36,748 nt of DNA. It comes from Candidatus Gallacutalibacter stercoravium (lineage in GTDB: Bacteria > Bacillota > Clostridia > Oscillospirales > Acutalibacteraceae). The stretch spans positions 1-36,748 of the forward strand of contig DVJE01000028.1 in assembly GCA_018716975.1 (NCBI GenBank), in the 5' to 3' direction. The notes beneath the pieces are model-generated. The model did not search any database. It saw nothing but the letters and a program-made list of their open reading frames with translations, and was not told the DNA's origin. The position numbers and the translations under genes were made by a program. Below, in pieces: positions 24,093 to 31,585 of the stretch. The first letter of the stretch is position 1, and every line of letters starts with the position of its first letter.

Positions 24093-24668
24093 TTAGTTGG
24101 ACTGGGTAACACATACCTTTCTAGATGAGAGATCCAACACTGTGGTAACCGCATCTATAATGCGCTGTTGAACCGCCGGATCTCCCCCGCCCGTGCAGAC
24201 CACCGCCACGCCTTTTACAACGGGCTGCTGTTCTGTAATAGCCAGCGCGCGCTGCGCGCCGTTGCCGTCCTGCACGATGATGTATTGCTTTTCAGACTCC
24301 TCATTGGTCTCTGTTCGGGTTAACCCGTTGTCTGTTTCGCTGGTGGATTGGCTAACATGCCTTTCTTCCGTGGCGTATTGTGTTTTAACGCCGCTCTCTA
24401 GTGTTATCATCACCTGCGTTTCTCCCGCTCCCTCTATGCGAGAGATAATTTCGCACAAACGTGCTTCCAGCTGGCCGGTATATTCCTGGGCTGAAATGGC
24501 TGTAGTGGTTGGAATCACCTCCTGCTCCACGGCGCCGGAATCCCACAAGCTGGAAAGAAAGATTAAGGCGATGCCCACAAGCCCCGAAACGATAATGATA
24601 TTTTTTATCTTGTTGCCGTTGGAGCCCGCGAACAGCGGCTTTTTCTCTTGCTTCTTGTCATCCTGCAC
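24093..24668 (-). CDS. spoIIIAG: Stage III sporulation protein AG
   Basis: A 191-residue protein with one membrane helix (about 24-44) and an outer ring-building domain; SpoIIIAG forms a large ring in the mother-cell side of the engulfment channel. Family landmarks include LEARLCEIISRIEGAGETQVMITLESG and VKGVAVVCTGGGDPAVQQRII-type text near the C terminus. The start is the GTG at 24668 after GGGAGG. It lies 22 bp after spoIIIAF and 59 bp before spoIIIAH. Confidence 0.94.
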   Translation of the reverse strand: MQDDKKQEKKPLFAGSNGNKIKNIIIVSGLVGIALIFLSSLWDSGAVEQEVIPTTTAISAQEYTGQLEARLCEIISRIEGAGETQVMITLESGVKTQYATEERHVSQSTSETDNGLTRTETNEESEKQYIIVQDGNGAQRALAITEQQPVVKGVAVVCTGGGDPAVQQRIIDAVTTVLDLSSRKVCVTQSN

Positions 24669-24690
24669 GGTGTTCCTCCCTTTCTTTGTG

Positions 24691-25164
24691 TTAGTCTGCC
24701 GTTACCTCAACCGGCAACTCCATTTTCTCTTCCAGCAGCCCTTGCGCCTCATCTTTGCGGTTATTGTCCTCTTTGTCCAGCGTTACGATAAGCTTAGTAA
24801 TGGATATGCTGTCATCTTGGGATGTATCCATCATCACCTGGATCTTTTGAGGAAAAGTTTCGTTTTCTTCCAGGATTTCCTGTGCCACTGCCTGCACATT
24901 TTCTTGGGCTGTTTGCACAATTTGCTGGTTTACCGTTTCCGTTAAGCTGGCTGTATCTGTGGTTTCAATGTTTTGACCGATGGCGTGAAGATCTAACTTT
25001 CCCAACGTGCCGGTCAAAGGCGACAAAACGGCCAGCAGCAATACTGCTCCCAACACCAAGCGAACCATCTTTTCCATATTGCCGTCCGGAACCAGCAGTT
25101 CTAACATGCCGCACACCAGAGCCGACAGGCAGATCACAGCGGCCCATTGCATTACGCCGTTCAT
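24691..25164 (-). CDS. spoIIIAF: Stage III sporulation protein AF
   Basis: A 157-residue protein with two N-terminal membrane helices (MQWAAVICLSALVCGMLELL and MVRLVLGAVLLLAVLSPLTG) and a soluble C-terminal ring-building-like domain with the IVTLDKEDNN strand. It belongs to the spoIIIA channel assembly. Its ATG overlaps the spoIIIAE stop by four bases (ATGA), a translational coupling signal. Confidence 0.93.
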   Translation of the reverse strand: MNGVMQWAAVICLSALVCGMLELLVPDGNMEKMVRLVLGAVLLLAVLSPLTGTLGKLDLHAIGQNIETTDTASLTETVNQQIVQTAQENVQAVAQEILEENETFPQKIQVMMDTSQDDSISITKLIVTLDKEDNNRKDEAQGLLEEKMELPVEVTAD

Positions 25165-26342
25165 GCGCCCCCTCCTATCATCAAAACAATCGCGGTAGAG
25201 ATGATTAGGATCATCATGCAGCTTAACAAAATGGCCAGCAGAGCCCCCAACACCTTGCCGGCCGCGCGTAACAAGCCGGCTAGTTGGCCAAGCTCAAACA
25301 AATCCCCCACACAAGCGCACAAGCTGGTGGTTGCCATCCACAATAGGCACCGCACCAAAACAGGAACAAAAATAACCCCCGCCGCCAAAATACCAAAAGC
25401 GCCGACGCCGGTTTTAATCAGGCGTATGCTGCCCTGCACCGTATTTAAGGCATCGCTGAGCGCGCCGCCCACCAAAGGCACAAAATTGCTGATGGCAAAT
25501 TTAACCGCTTTGGTTCCGGCACTATCGGCCGCTGTGCCGATAATTGTCTGGGTGGTTAAAATAGCAATAAAAATGGTCATGGTAATGCCCAGCAGCCACT
25601 TCACCCCCTTATACAACAAATCGCAGATATGCTGCAAGTGCAGCCTTGGCGACACAGAGGAAGTGATAGAAAGCGCTAAAAAGGCATTGAGCAGCGGCGC
25701 CAACACACCCGATGAAACCAGCGTAATCACCTCGCCCGCTCCCACCATCAGCAAATGAAAGGAAGCGGCCGAAATCCCTTGCCCACCCGCTATCATTAGG
25801 CCTGCCAGCACCGGTATGTAACACAGCATAAAGGCGGCGGCCCCTTCTATAATCTGCACCGAAGATTGCACACAATCTACAATCGGAGCCACGATAATCA
25901 GGCACACGCACAAAGCGCCCACCACGCCTACCATACCGCTTAACGGGCGATCTCCTAAGGAGCGCTTCATTCCTTCTAGCAGGGCGCAGAAAAGCATCAC
26001 CGCCACCACCTGCAGCATAGCTTTGAGCGGCCCGCCGGACTGTTCCTGAGCTATTTGCCCCAGCTGTGAAAAGATCTGCCCTGCCGAAAGATCCGAGATG
26101 GCCTGCCAATCAGGGGAATCCACTCCCAAATCGTCCAAAAGGCTGCGGGCTTCGCCCGGCAGCTCATCCACCAGTTCGTCCGCCCCGCTTTGATCCAATT
26201 GCTCTTGGTAAATATCCCCGCCGTTTTGCCCGCTACTATCCAGTGCCGACGCATTGGCATGAATGGACGCGAAAAGGGCAAAGAAAGCGCAAAGCAGCGC
26301 GCACATGCCGATGCGCAAAAGGCGGTATCGTATTTTTTTCAT
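25161..26342 (-). CDS. spoIIIAE: Stage III sporulation protein AE
   Basis: A polytopic membrane protein of 393 residues, the largest component of the spoIIIA complex and its probable membrane export core. It starts with a signal-like segment (MKKIRYRLLRIGMCALLCAF) followed by a loop rich in Asp/Gln and then eight or so membrane helices, with SISSSVSPRLHL-type loop text and AGTKAVKFAISNFVPLVGGALSDALNTV typical of the family. The ATG at 26342 is preferred; a longer start at 26366 overlaps the spoIIIAD stop but has a very short ribosome spacing, so either is possible. Confidence 0.93.
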   Translation of the reverse strand: MKKIRYRLLRIGMCALLCAFFALFASIHANASALDSSGQNGGDIYQEQLDQSGADELVDELPGEARSLLDDLGVDSPDWQAISDLSAGQIFSQLGQIAQEQSGGPLKAMLQVVAVMLFCALLEGMKRSLGDRPLSGMVGVVGALCVCLIIVAPIVDCVQSSVQIIEGAAAFMLCYIPVLAGLMIAGGQGISAASFHLLMVGAGEVITLVSSGVLAPLLNAFLALSITSSVSPRLHLQHICDLLYKGVKWLLGITMTIFIAILTTQTIIGTAADSAGTKAVKFAISNFVPLVGGALSDALNTVQGSIRLIKTGVGAFGILAAGVIFVPVLVRCLLWMATTSLCACVGDLFELGQLAGLLRAAGKVLGALLAILLSCMMILIISTAIVLMIGGGA

Positions 26343-26365
26343 CCTGCCTTTTCCTTCCCTTTCCA

Positions 26366-26755
26366 TTATCCTTGCAACAGATCGGTGGCGATTTGGGCTA
26401 CCTGGCGGAACAAAGGAAGCGCCAGCAACAAAATGAGCACCTTGCCTGCCAGCTCTACTTTAGAGGCCAATGCGCTTTCTCCCGCATCCCGGCAAGAATC
26501 CGCCGCAAACTGCGCCAAAAAGCAAACGCCCAGCGCCTTAAACAACACCGCGCCGTATTCGTTGGCCATCCCCGCCGCTGCCAGCAAATTTGAAATTTCG
26601 CTAATTGCAGGCGAAAGCTTGCTCAAAATAAGAAAAAGGGTGAGCACCCCGGCCAACAAGCTGATCACTACAGAATATTCAGGATTGTATTTTTTCAGCA
26701 GCACCGCAATAATGGTAGCCGTTACAGCAATGCCGCAAATCATTACCATTTCCAT
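26366..26755 (-). CDS. spoIIIAD: Stage III sporulation protein AD
   Basis: A 129-residue small membrane protein with four predicted helices, starting MEMVMICGIAVTATIIAVLL and with EYSVVISLLAGVLTLFLIL and YGAVLFKALGVCFLAQFAAD, all characteristic of SpoIIIAD. It begins three bases after the spoIIIAC stop and lacks a clear ribosome site of its own, suggesting coupling. Its stop overlaps the alternative spoIIIAE start. Confidence 0.93.
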   Translation of the reverse strand: MEMVMICGIAVTATIIAVLLKKYNPEYSVVISLLAGVLTLFLILSKLSPAISEISNLLAAAGMANEYGAVLFKALGVCFLAQFAADSCRDAGESALASKVELAGKVLILLLALPLFRQVAQIATDLLQG

Positions 26756-26758
26756 CTT

Positions 26759-26953
26759 TTATAGCCCAAAAATAGATTTAATCGATTTGAACAAGGAATC
26801 TATTTGCTGAATCACCATCATCAGCACCACAATCAGCCCTGTGAGGGTGGTCATCATCGCCTGTTCCTCCCGGCCGGAACGGATTAGCACCTGGTTGAGC
26901 ACAGCCACGATAATGCCGACGGCCGCAATTTTAAAAATTAAATCAATATCCAT
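26759..26953 (-). CDS. spoIIIAC: Stage III sporulation protein AC
   Basis: A 64-residue membrane protein with two helices (LIFKIAAVGIIVAVLNQVLI and MMTTLTGLIVVLMMVIQQI), matching SpoIIIAC. The ATG at 26953 is preceded by AAAGG nine bases upstream; a longer frame to 27115 overlaps spoIIIAB and encodes no family sequence. It is followed by spoIIIAD after three bases. Confidence 0.94.
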   Translation of the reverse strand: MDIDLIFKIAAVGIIVAVLNQVLIRSGREEQAMMTTLTGLIVVLMMVIQQIDSLFKSIKSIFGL

Positions 26954-26999
26954 CTTTTTCCGCCTTTCTGCCGCCTCGCCGGGGCCGGACGTCATACGC

Positions 27000-27506
27000 T
27001 TACAAAAACAGCAACGACACCCCAACTCCCGCAAAGGAACCCAGCATGGTGTAAAGCTTTCCTTTTTTTTGGCGTTCGTCTCGGGCCTCCTCCAGCCGGT
27101 TGGTAAAAAAAGCACGCTGCATTGCGCAATGGGCTATTTGCCCTTGCACATCGGTGCTGCCCAGCCCTTCGGCAAACTGACACAGCAGTTGCCTATCGCC
27201 GGGCAACAAGCCCGATTCTTTGGGCAAAAGCGCCACTCCCTGATCCCATGCCTGCGAAAAGGGTTCGTCTTGCCCCATCCGGCCGGCGCACTCTGTTAGC
27301 AGCGGCTGTAAAGTAAGCGGGGCCTCATAGCCGGCCAGCAGGGCCTCCAGCTCTGAGGCGGAGTAGCGAATTTGCGTTTCTAACCATGTTAAAAACTGCA
27401 AAAAAGCTTCTAAAAAGCGCACACGGGCGGTTAGCTTATGCGATTGTAAGTAGCCTGTCCCCGCCCCCGCCGCAATTAGTAGGATACAACCGATCCATTT
27501 CAGCAA
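27000..27506 (-). CDS. spoIIIAB: Stage III sporulation protein AB
   Basis: A 168-residue protein with an N-terminal membrane helix (CILLIAAGAGTGYL), a helical cytoplasmic or intermembrane domain (LEAFLQFLTWLETQIRYSAS, then LLTECAG) and a C-terminal hydrophobic helix (MLGSFAGVGVSLLFL), the SpoIIIAB layout resembling GspF-like fragments. It starts with TTG (27506) after AAAGGGGG at nine bases, and its first 71 bp overlap the end of spoIIIAA in another frame. The family start is normally close to the AA stop, but the hydrophobic N terminus supports this long overlap. Confidence 0.92.
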   Translation of the reverse strand: MLKWIGCILLIAAGAGTGYLQSHKLTARVRFLEAFLQFLTWLETQIRYSASELEALLAGYEAPLTLQPLLTECAGRMGQDEPFSQAWDQGVALLPKESGLLPGDRQLLCQFAEGLGSTDVQGQIAHCAMQRAFFTNRLEEARDERQKKGKLYTMLGSFAGVGVSLLFL

Positions 27507-28461
27507 GCAGATCCGCCCCCTTTAACATGCTTACCACATTACCCGGATGACCGCTGCCGGAGAGCAGCGCCACTTTTTGAAAAGCCTGGGTGCTAAGCAG
27601 AGTTCTGGCCTGCCGGCGGCGCAGCAGCTCGGCTTTGTCGCCTGCGTGCAGGCTGGCAATAAACAAGGTTCCTGCGTTGAGCCCTTGCCGGATGGCCTGT
27701 ATTTCTTGCATATTGCCCACCTCATCGCACACAATCACATCCGGCGATAGGCTGCGCACTGCCTGCTCTATGCCTATCCCTTTGGGGTAACCGTCTAAAA
27801 TGTCGCACAGTCCCAAATTGTTTTGCGCGGCGCCGCCAAAGGTGCCGGCCAATTCTCCCCTCTCATCTACCACGGCGACCTTGCGGGCCTGTAGCCTAAG
27901 TTTTTCATCTCCTAAAGAGAGCTGGCGGGCCATATCACGCAGCAATGTGGTTTTCCCGCTGGCCGGCGGGCCCACCAGCAGCATACCTCCCGGTTGATCG
28001 GCAAACGCTTGCAGCAACGCCTGAGCCGATCCGGTAACCTCCCGCGCAATTCTTAAATTGATAGATGAAATATCCCGTATGCCGCTTATCTCTCCGCCCT
28101 CTTGTACGATCGCCGTTCCGCACAGCCCCGCGCGATGGCCGCCTGCAACCGTGATAAAACCATTTTTGATACTGCTCTGTTTGCTGAACACGGAATAACG
28201 GCACAAGGATAAAAAAGAATCGGCCAGCTCCTTTTGAGAAACAGTTCTGCCTTTTTCATAATCGCCGGTGGGGGTTCCATCCTGCGTAATAAACAACATA
28301 TCGCGGCAGGTGATAACCACTACCGGCCGGTTCATACGCAAACGAACTTCTGTTGCCTCCCGCTTTATCGAAGCAGGAACAGCCGACAGCCATTTGGCCA
28401 GGGGAGCGCACAATCCCCCCACCGCCTGGTCGAAACGCCCTGCCCCTGATAAGCCCTGCAT
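27436..28461 (-). CDS. spoIIIAA: Stage III sporulation protein AA (secretion-type ATPase)
   Basis: SpoIIIAA is the cytoplasmic ATPase of the spoIIIA complex, needed for the mother-cell channel that keeps forespore sigma-G active. The 341-residue protein contains Walker A GPPASGKTTLL (about 160), Walker B PDVIVCDEVG and the R-finger-like GTLFIASLHAGDKAELLRR text of secretion ATPases. The ATG at 28461 has GGAAAGGA eleven bases upstream. It is the first gene of the eight-gene operon. A sigma-E-like -10 lies about 55 bp upstream, fitting mother-cell expression. Confidence 0.95.
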   Translation of the reverse strand: MQGLSGAGRFDQAVGGLCAPLAKWLSAVPASIKREATEVRLRMNRPVVVITCRDMLFITQDGTPTGDYEKGRTVSQKELADSFLSLCRYSVFSKQSSIKNGFITVAGGHRAGLCGTAIVQEGGEISGIRDISSINLRIAREVTGSAQALLQAFADQPGGMLLVGPPASGKTTLLRDMARQLSLGDEKLRLQARKVAVVDERGELAGTFGGAAQNNLGLCDILDGYPKGIGIEQAVRSLSPDVIVCDEVGNMQEIQAIRQGLNAGTLFIASLHAGDKAELLRRRQARTLLSTQAFQKVALLSGSGHPGNVVSMLKGADLLAEMDRLYPTNCGGGGDRLLTIA

Positions 28462-28515
28462 GTGTCAACACGTCCTTTCCAAATACGTCTTGCAGGTGGT
28501 TTGTCCTGCTGCTTA

Positions 28516-28542
28516 TATGTATGGGACGGGCCAGTAAAATAG
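28516..28542 (-). promoter_or_regulatory. Possible sigma-E promoter of spoIIIA
   Basis: Minus-strand CATACATA (28523-28516) matches the sigma-E -10 consensus CATACANT except the last base. A loose -35 CTATTTT (28542-28536) lies 12 bp upstream. The spoIIIA operon is sigma-E controlled in B. subtilis. The -35 match is weak. Confidence 0.45.
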
Positions 28543-28544
28543 AA

Positions 28545-28866
28545 CCTGTATTTGTATGCAAAATGGTAGCTTGTCTGCTGCTATAGTTGCTATATTGGGT
28601 CTTGTGGTACCCAGCTACCGCACCAACAATAGAAGAAAAAACGCAAAGACGCAAAAACCCCGGTCTTCGTTTTGAAGACCGGGGTGTCGGTAAAACTATG
28701 AAATTTATTTGCCAGTACATCAGGTTCAATATCAACTGAATCACAAAACGCTCACAATCACAGCGCCCACCGCACTGAGAATATCGTATATTTTGCGGGA
28801 ATCTTTACCTTACTTTTCTTTTACCAAATAATAAGGGCAGCCAAAATTAGGGCTACGATGTAAGGA
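28545..28866. other. Intergenic region between the P-type ATPase gene and spoIIIA
   Basis: No gene is recognised. It holds a strong terminator (28653-28684) and, nearer the ATPase stop, short hydrophobic open stretches on the minus strand (YIVALILAALIIW at about 28846-28808 and KIYDILSAVGAVIVSVL at about 28785-28735) lying in different frames and without start codons. These could be remnants of a small membrane protein or chance. Confidence 0.4.
28653..28684 (-). terminator. Terminator of the P-type ATPase gene
   Basis: CCCCGGTCTTC (28684-28674), 5-nt loop, GAAGACCGGGG (28668-28658), then TTTTT on the minus strand. It is 183 bp after the ATPase stop and ends just ahead of the spoIIIA promoter region. 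Confidence 0.92.
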
Positions 28867-30738
28867 TTATGTTCTTTTCCTCCATTTTAGCAAAAAAGCA
28901 GAATTGATAATCACCAGCACCGAACCTGCATTATGCACCAGCGCGCCCACCACCGGATTTAACACGCCGGTGATTGCCAAAATGATGGCCAAAAAATTCA
29001 ACGCCATTGAAAAGACCAGATTGCATTTGATGGTGGTCATCATCCGTTTGGAAAGGGCCAGTAAATGGGGTAGCTCTTTTACCTCATCGTCCACCAAGGC
29101 GATATCGGCAGCGTCCACGGCAATATCACTGCCGATGCCCCCCATAGCGATGCCCACATTGGCTGTTTTAAGGGCTGGGGCGTCGTTCACTCCGTCCCCT
29201 ATCATACAAACCGGTTGCCCGGCCTCCTGGTACCGGCCGATCCACTCCAGTTTGTCCTCCGGCAGGCAACCGGCGTGCACCTCTTGTACCCCCAGCCTCT
29301 GTGCGATGGTGTTGGCGGCGTTTTCGTGATCCCCGGTAAGCAGCACCGGTTGAACACCCAAACCCTTTATCCGCCGGATCATACCGGCGCTCTCCTCACG
29401 TAGGGTATCGGCCAGCACCAGGTAGCCTATCCACTCCTGATCCGCCGCCAAGTAAATGACGGTGCACCCCTGAGACAGGTACGCTTCCGCTTGGGCCAGC
29501 TTCTGCTGGTCAAACGTCACTTGATGCTCTTGCAGCAGTTCGCGATTACCGGCCAATATTTCTTTGCCGGCTATCTGAGCCAGCACACCCCGCCCTGGTA
29601 TCATTTGAAATTGCTCCGGTTGCTGCGGCGCGTCGGAGGTTGTTTGCTGGTAGCAGCGCACTACCGCTTTGCCCAATGGATGCTCGGAGCGCAACTCTGC
29701 TGCTGCAGCCAAAGAGTATAAGGCTTTTTTTGTATACTGAGGATGCACGCTTTCGACTGATTGAACCTCCGGCATTCCATAAGTTAAGGTACCGGTTTTG
29801 TCAAAGGCGATTTTAGCAACGCTTGCCAGGCGCTCCAATGCGTCCCCCTCCCGCACCAAAAAGCCGTGTTTGGTGGCGTTGCCTATCGCCGCCATAATAG
29901 CAGTTGGCGTAGCAAGCACCAATGCACAGGGGCAAAATACAACCAGGATAGTTACGGCACGAATAATTTCACCTGAGATGATCCAGGTAAGTGCCGCCGC
30001 AGTTAAGGCGATGACAACAATCCAGGTAGCCCATCGATCGGCAATACCCACAATCTTTGCTTTACCTGCGTCCGCCGACTGCACCAAACGTATCATACGC
30101 TGGATGGAACTATCTTCCCCCACCTTTGTGGCCTGCATATCAAAAGAACCGAATTGATTAACCGTCCCGCTGGACACCTCATCCCCCACCGTTTTGTCAA
30201 CAGGCAATGATTCTCCCGTCATCACCGCTTGGTTGATAGAAGTTTGGCCAGAAAGGATAACGCCGTCTACCGGCACGCTTTCTCCCGGCAAAACGCGGAT
30301 AACATCCCCTACCTGAACCTGCTGCGCCGGCACAATGGTTTCGGCGCCATTTGCCAACACTCGGGCGGTTTGGGGCGTAAGATGCACCAGTTTTTCAATG
30401 CCTGCCCTGGCCTTGGCTACCGTTAAATCCTCCAGCAAAGCGCCCAACTGCATGATAAAAGCTACCTCTCCGGCGGCAAAATCCTCCCGGATAATAATCG
30501 AAGCGATTAACGCGATGGACACCAAAACATCTGCTTTAATATCAAAAGCAGTCACCAGGCCGATAATAGCCTCTAGCACAATGGGCACGCCGCAAAGAAT
30601 AATCGCCACCCATGCCGCGTCGAAAGGGAGCGGTATTAGATGGAATATGCTAATAAGCAAAGCAACGCCGGAAACGACCAAACATATTACATCCTTTTTG
30701 ATGCCGCCCCATTCTAAAAACGACTCTAATTTTTTCAT
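28867..30738 (-). CDS. Heavy-metal-transporting P1B-type ATPase lacking an HMA domain
   Basis: A 623-residue metal pump. The actuator loop TGES (174-177), the ion-binding CPC in helix 6 (269-271), the phosphorylation site DKTGT (Asp313) and the SEHP motif (352-354) are all present, so it should be active. It starts directly with membrane segments and has no N-terminal CxxC metal-binding domain. The last membrane helix carries HNAGS, not the copper signature MxxSS nor the zinc signature DxG, so the metal is uncertain: zinc/cadmium-type is most likely by overall pattern, but iron, manganese or cobalt are possible. The ATG has AAGGAGG six bases upstream. Two ATAGGGGTA repeats overlap its promoter, pointing to metal-responsive control. 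No metalloregulator or chaperone gene is adjacent. Confidence 0.92.
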   Translation of the reverse strand: MKKLESFLEWGGIKKDVICLVVSGVALLISIFHLIPLPFDAAWVAIILCGVPIVLEAIIGLVTAFDIKADVLVSIALIASIIIREDFAAGEVAFIMQLGALLEDLTVAKARAGIEKLVHLTPQTARVLANGAETIVPAQQVQVGDVIRVLPGESVPVDGVILSGQTSINQAVMTGESLPVDKTVGDEVSSGTVNQFGSFDMQATKVGEDSSIQRMIRLVQSADAGKAKIVGIADRWATWIVVIALTAAALTWIISGEIIRAVTILVVFCPCALVLATPTAIMAAIGNATKHGFLVREGDALERLASVAKIAFDKTGTLTYGMPEVQSVESVHPQYTKKALYSLAAAAELRSEHPLGKAVVRCYQQTTSDAPQQPEQFQMIPGRGVLAQIAGKEILAGNRELLQEHQVTFDQQKLAQAEAYLSQGCTVIYLAADQEWIGYLVLADTLREESAGMIRRIKGLGVQPVLLTGDHENAANTIAQRLGVQEVHAGCLPEDKLEWIGRYQEAGQPVCMIGDGVNDAPALKTANVGIAMGGIGSDIAVDAADIALVDDEVKELPHLLALSKRMMTTIKCNLVFSMALNFLAIILAITGVLNPVVGALVHNAGSVLVIINSAFLLKWRKRT

Positions 30739-30765
30739 AGTTTCCCTCCTTCTTGCATAACGCCA

Positions 30766-30811
30766 ATAGGGGTACGAGTAGATTATACTTATAGGGGTAT
30801 ATGTTTGTCAA
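30766..30811 (-). promoter_or_regulatory. Promoter and operator-like repeats of the P-type ATPase gene
   Basis: Minus-strand TTGACA (30811-30806), 18-bp spacer, TATAAT (30787-30782). Two direct repeats read TACCCCTAT on the minus strand at 30799-30791 (in the spacer) and 30774-30766 (after the -10), 25 bp apart. ACCCC-rich half-sites are typical of CsoR/RcnR-family and related metal or sulfur sensors, so metal-induced derepression is likely. A TATAC-8-GTATA dyad also overlaps the spacer. Confidence 0.75.
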
Positions 30812-30815
30812 GTGC

Positions 30816-30858
30816 TAAAAAGAAGCACCGCGGCCTATAAAACCTTGCACCGCGATGC
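30816..30858 (-). terminator. Terminator of the pyridoxamine-oxidase-fold gene
   Basis: GCATCGCGG (30858-30850) pairs with CCGCGGTGC (30833-30825) around a 16-nt loop, followed by TTCTTTTT on the minus strand, 22 bp after the stop codon. Confidence 0.75.
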
Positions 30859-30880
30859 TATTGGAACAAATGCGTTTGTT

Positions 30881-31357
30881 TTATAAATGTTCTTTGCACG
30901 AAAGAGTGGTGATCTCTAGCTCTAACACCTCTACCCGCTCCAGCGCCTGCGCCACAAACCGGCGCTGTTCGCGCTGTTGCGAACAGTAATGATCCATCAT
31001 CCGGTTTAAACCCGCAATCTTTTCCTCATCAGAGGATAAAATACGAATACGTCCTTGGCCTATCACACTTTGGTACCGATAGGTATAGGAACACGGAGCA
31101 TCGCCTGGAAGAAGCGCATGGGCTGTATCCATCTCAAAGCCCACCTGCTGGCGCTGCTTTATCAGGTCGATTTTGCGGCCCTCTGGTGCGCTGTGAAAAT
31201 ACAGCTTTCTCACGCTATCATCTACAAAAAAGCCGAAATTAAGTGGAACGATATAAACCTCATCTCCATCTCTCAGCCCCAGCCTGCAACAGTCACAACG
31301 GCGAATAATCTCATCGATCGCCGCCGGATCGGTTACTTCTCTATCTTTTCTTCTCAT
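30881..31357 (-). CDS. Pyridoxamine 5'-phosphate oxidase-fold flavoprotein (NimA-like)
   Basis: A 158-residue FMN-binding split-barrel protein. The N-terminal CDCCRLGLRDGDEVYIVPLNFGFF strand pattern, the YFHSAPEGRKIDLIKQ segment and the closing VEVLELEITTLSCKEH are typical of the family that includes 5-nitroimidazole reductases (Nim). It probably binds FMN or a related cofactor and reduces small molecules; drug resistance is not implied. The second ATG (31357) is preferred because AAAGGG lies seven bases upstream, whereas the ATG at 31363 touches it. It is a single gene with a terminator and an upstream region rich in dyads. Confidence 0.88.
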   Translation of the reverse strand: MRRKDREVTDPAAIDEIIRRCDCCRLGLRDGDEVYIVPLNFGFFVDDSVRKLYFHSAPEGRKIDLIKQRQQVGFEMDTAHALLPGDAPCSYTYRYQSVIGQGRIRILSSDEEKIAGLNRMMDHYCSQQREQRRFVAQALERVEVLELEITTLSCKEHL

Positions 31358-31486
31358 AGCCATTCCCTTTCTGATCTAATATGCCCGCCAGGGCGTTGCC
31401 GGATGATATCCGTTATTGCGGAATGATAGGCGCCGGCTTTTTCGCTCTGCCTGTTTTCATTTTCTCCAAATATTATTTCCATAGTT

Positions 31487-31541
31487 ACTTATTAAAATAG
31501 TAGTTACTTTGTTTTAATAAGTGTATTTTTTGTGAATACAC
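31487..31541. promoter_or_regulatory. Two AT-rich dyads upstream of the flavoprotein gene
   Basis: ACTTATTAAAA (31487-31497) and TTTTAATAAGT (31512-31522) form an 11-bp inverted repeat with a 14-bp centre. The adjacent GTGTATT (31521-31527) and AATACAC (31535-31541) form a 7-bp dyad. AGTTACTT is also repeated directly at 31483 and 31502. Such arrangements often bind dimeric regulators. No clear -10/-35 pair is seen. Confidence 0.5.
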
Positions 31542-31585
31542 AATTCTGTGGGAACTGTATTTATCAAATAAATCAAAACAACGTC

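Noticed and set aside
24193-24945. 250-codon open frame on the plus strand
   Set aside because: It is antisense to spoIIIAG and spoIIIAF, both of which are well-supported genes.
28462-28467. TTGACA just before the spoIIIAA start codon
   Set aside because: It lies within a few bases of the start codon with no room for a -10 box, so it is not a promoter for this gene.
28545-28556. Second CATACAAAT sequence as an alternative sigma-E -10
   Set aside because: No plausible -35 lies at the right distance upstream; the CATACATA nearer to spoIIIAA is a better candidate.
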